64,000 nucleotides of DNA from Bacteroidia bacterium (GTDB taxonomy: Bacteria > Bacteroidota > Bacteroidia > Chitinophagales > UBA2359). The notes under the pieces were generated by a model. It did not search any database. It was not told the origin of the DNA and worked only from the letters and a program-made list of their open reading frames with translations. Positions 26,801-29,800 of the stretch are shown here, one piece after another; within the stretch, counting starts at the first letter, position 1, and each line of letters begins with the position of its first letter. The stretch covers positions 36,566 through 100,565 of the forward strand of contig JAUHXA010000019.1 in NCBI GenBank assembly GCA_030427245.1, read 5' to 3'. The translations under genes and the position numbers were made by a program.

Positions 26801-29800
26801 TGTACCGTCACCGCTTAGGGTGTAGGTGTAGGGTGCGTGTCCGTTTTGTGCGTCTGCTACGATGCTTCCGTTGTTGCCGCCTCCGCCTGATGTTGGGTCG
26901 GTTTTGGTGGTCAATAGGTCAAATCCTCCTGCACATGGGTCGGTCACTTCAATTGTTCCAGAATTGGAGCAAGAGATTCCCGCTTGGTCTTCAATGGTGT
27001 AGTCGAAGGTGACTGTGCCGATGAAGGTAGAGGAAGTATTGAAGGTAATTTCAGAGCCGTTTTGGGTGAAAAGTCCCGCATTGGAGGGTTGGATATTGGA
27101 GAATACCAAACTTCCCAAATTGAGGTCGCCTTGTCCGTCGGGGTCTGAAACGTAGGTGTAAATGTCGAATATAAAGTCGTCGCTTTTTTGGACGCTTCCT
27201 GTGATGGCATTACAAACGGGAGGTTCGGATTGGGGTTCTGACTGACAGAATACTTCCAAATCACCAAGTCCGTTTGCTTTTCCCGTTGATGGGGCATTTC
27301 CTGCATACAACTGGAAGCTGCTTTTGGTGCGGTTTCCATTTACATTGCTCAACCAAATAATTCCTCCTGCGTTTGCTTGGTTGTTGTTGGGGTTCATGGC
27401 TACTAAGGCTACTTCGCCTGAACCTGGCTGAAGGGCAATGCCTCCAAAACTTGTTTCTTGGTGGTAGCCACTGTAAGGTTGGAAGGGATTGTAGTCCCAA
27501 ACTTCGCCCCAGTAAAATTCTCCGCCTCCTGGTCCCTGTCCGCTTCCTGAGCCTAAATTCGTTGTCAAACCGTCACAGCTTCCGTTGTCTTCCAATTCAA
27601 AACAGCCGTTGTTGTTGCAGACTCTTAAAATGTCACCTGCTGTTTGGGCTTGAGTCAAGGCATTGGTAGAAGGATAGCTGCCAGGTAGGTAGTTGTTTGC
27701 GCCTACTTGGTGTCCGTTTCTGTCCATGAATGCCAAAATCATTGCTCCGTCCACGTCAAATTCGATGTCGGATAGAATCGGTTGTGGATAGATTCCGTAT
27801 TGTGCTTCGTTGGAGATGGTCGAATAGGTATCGTGCCATGGTAGCCATTCTGCATCTTCGGACTGATTGCCACCTACTTTTCCTCTTGGATAGTCCAATG
27901 GAAAATTGAAGATGGGTGTCCACGATGAGCCATTGTACGCCATGACGTGGGCCCAAAGGTCTTCGGTGTCTTGTGAGCTTTCGGCAGAACAAACAATACC
28001 AACATAAATCAAACCGCCATAGACTTTTAAGCCAAATGGTCGGTAGTCGCCATCCGAACATCCTGGGTCTGGAATGGTGACTTTATAAGATAGTGTTGGG
28101 TTTGCTCCTGCAATATTTACAGCTACCAATTCTTTTTGGAAAAGGTTGACTGTATATAAGGTAGTTTCATCTTCTGAAATATCCAAATCTCCTAAGGAGC
28201 GCTTTCCGACTGCTTCAAAAGCCAAGGCATCCCATGAAGGAAGACCTGGTTCTGCTGCCAATTCGTTGGGGTCGTTCATTGGTGGAGAAGTTGGGGTTCT
28301 TGTGTCGCTTCCTACATTTACGCCCAAAGTAGTCAAATCAATCAATTGAGTGACGGGCAATGTGGAGGAAATCGTATTGTTGTTGATGGCATAAATACCG
28401 CCAACGCCTAAAGGTCCATACCCTACGTGTCGTTTTAAGAATGCAGAGGTGTAAAGGGTTTTGGTTGAACTTTGGTAAGCTACTCCCCAAACTGAACCTA
28501 CTTTGTCTGCTGTTGCTTTTTTGATGTCGGGATTGCCCTGTGCTGTTCCCGAACTGTTGTAAGGGAAGGAGACAAAGGCTACTGCTGCACCACTTCCTCC
28601 ACCTGCTAATGGGTCACCATTGACATAACAAGGAGTGGATAACTGCAATATATCTGAACAAACTTCGGGAGTTGGTCCTGTTGGAGGAACGGATTTGATG
28701 GTGAATGTTCCTGTTCCGTTGCAGGTTTCGCCTTCTTGGTCGGCTATGCTGTAATTAAAAGATGCTGTGCCGATGAATATTGGAGAAGGTGTAAAGGTGA
28801 CGGTTGAACCGTTTTTACTGATTGTTCCTGCATCGGATGGATTGAGATTTGTAAACTGCAAAGTGCTTACATTAATATCTCCTTGTCCATCGGGGTCAGA
28901 AACATAATCGAATATGCTAAATGTAATATTGCCGCTTGCCAAATTCGCGCTTTCTGCAATGGTATTGCAGTTGGGAGCTTGGTTGCAGCCTTCTTGTGTG
29001 TTTTCTAAAACAATGGTTTGGAAATCGTCTTCACAACTGAATGGTCCTTCAACGAGTAGTTGATAAGTACCTGGAGCTAAATTGTTGTAAACTTGTGTTT
29101 TGTTCGTTGTGGTGTTGACGATTGGTGCGCCTATTGGGGGCGTTAAGGTGTAGGTATATGTACCATTAGGGCCACCTACTTCTGCGGTGATTGAACCATT
29201 GCTTTCACCACAAGAGGGTTGAATAACTGGATTCAATACGGTGCTACAAGATGCCAAACAGGTTTCGGTGGCATCTACAAATACACCTGCATATACTGCG
29301 GACTGTCCGTTTTTGCCGTTGGGATTGGCGGCTGAACCTCTCGAACAAACCAATACTTCGATTTCGGTGACTGAGGCAGGTACATTGGGCATGGTGATTT
29401 CACCTATTGCAGCTTCGTGTCCTGCATTTTGGACATTGAACCACGCTTCGGCAGGGGTATAACCTGGAACACCTACGGGCGTTAGTCGCACATAGGAGTT
29501 TCTGCCATCGTTGGTGAATTCGGAAAATGCAAATTCAAAGTGAATGTCTCTAATAGCGGCGGCTGGCGGTACGCTGAAACTTTCTTGGATACAATCGTCT
29601 GCTACGCCATCAGGAATCATGTCGTTGGTGCTTCCACTGCAACAGTAGAGGCTGGTGATTTTGCCGAGCTGTCCAGAAAATGCACCTTGATAATTAGGCG
29701 GTTCACTGAACACATAGGCTACGACTGAACGTATGGATGAACCTGAACTGGGTGCGGCGGTAAAAGTTGTAACAGTTGTTGGAGTATTGAAGAAAAAGAC

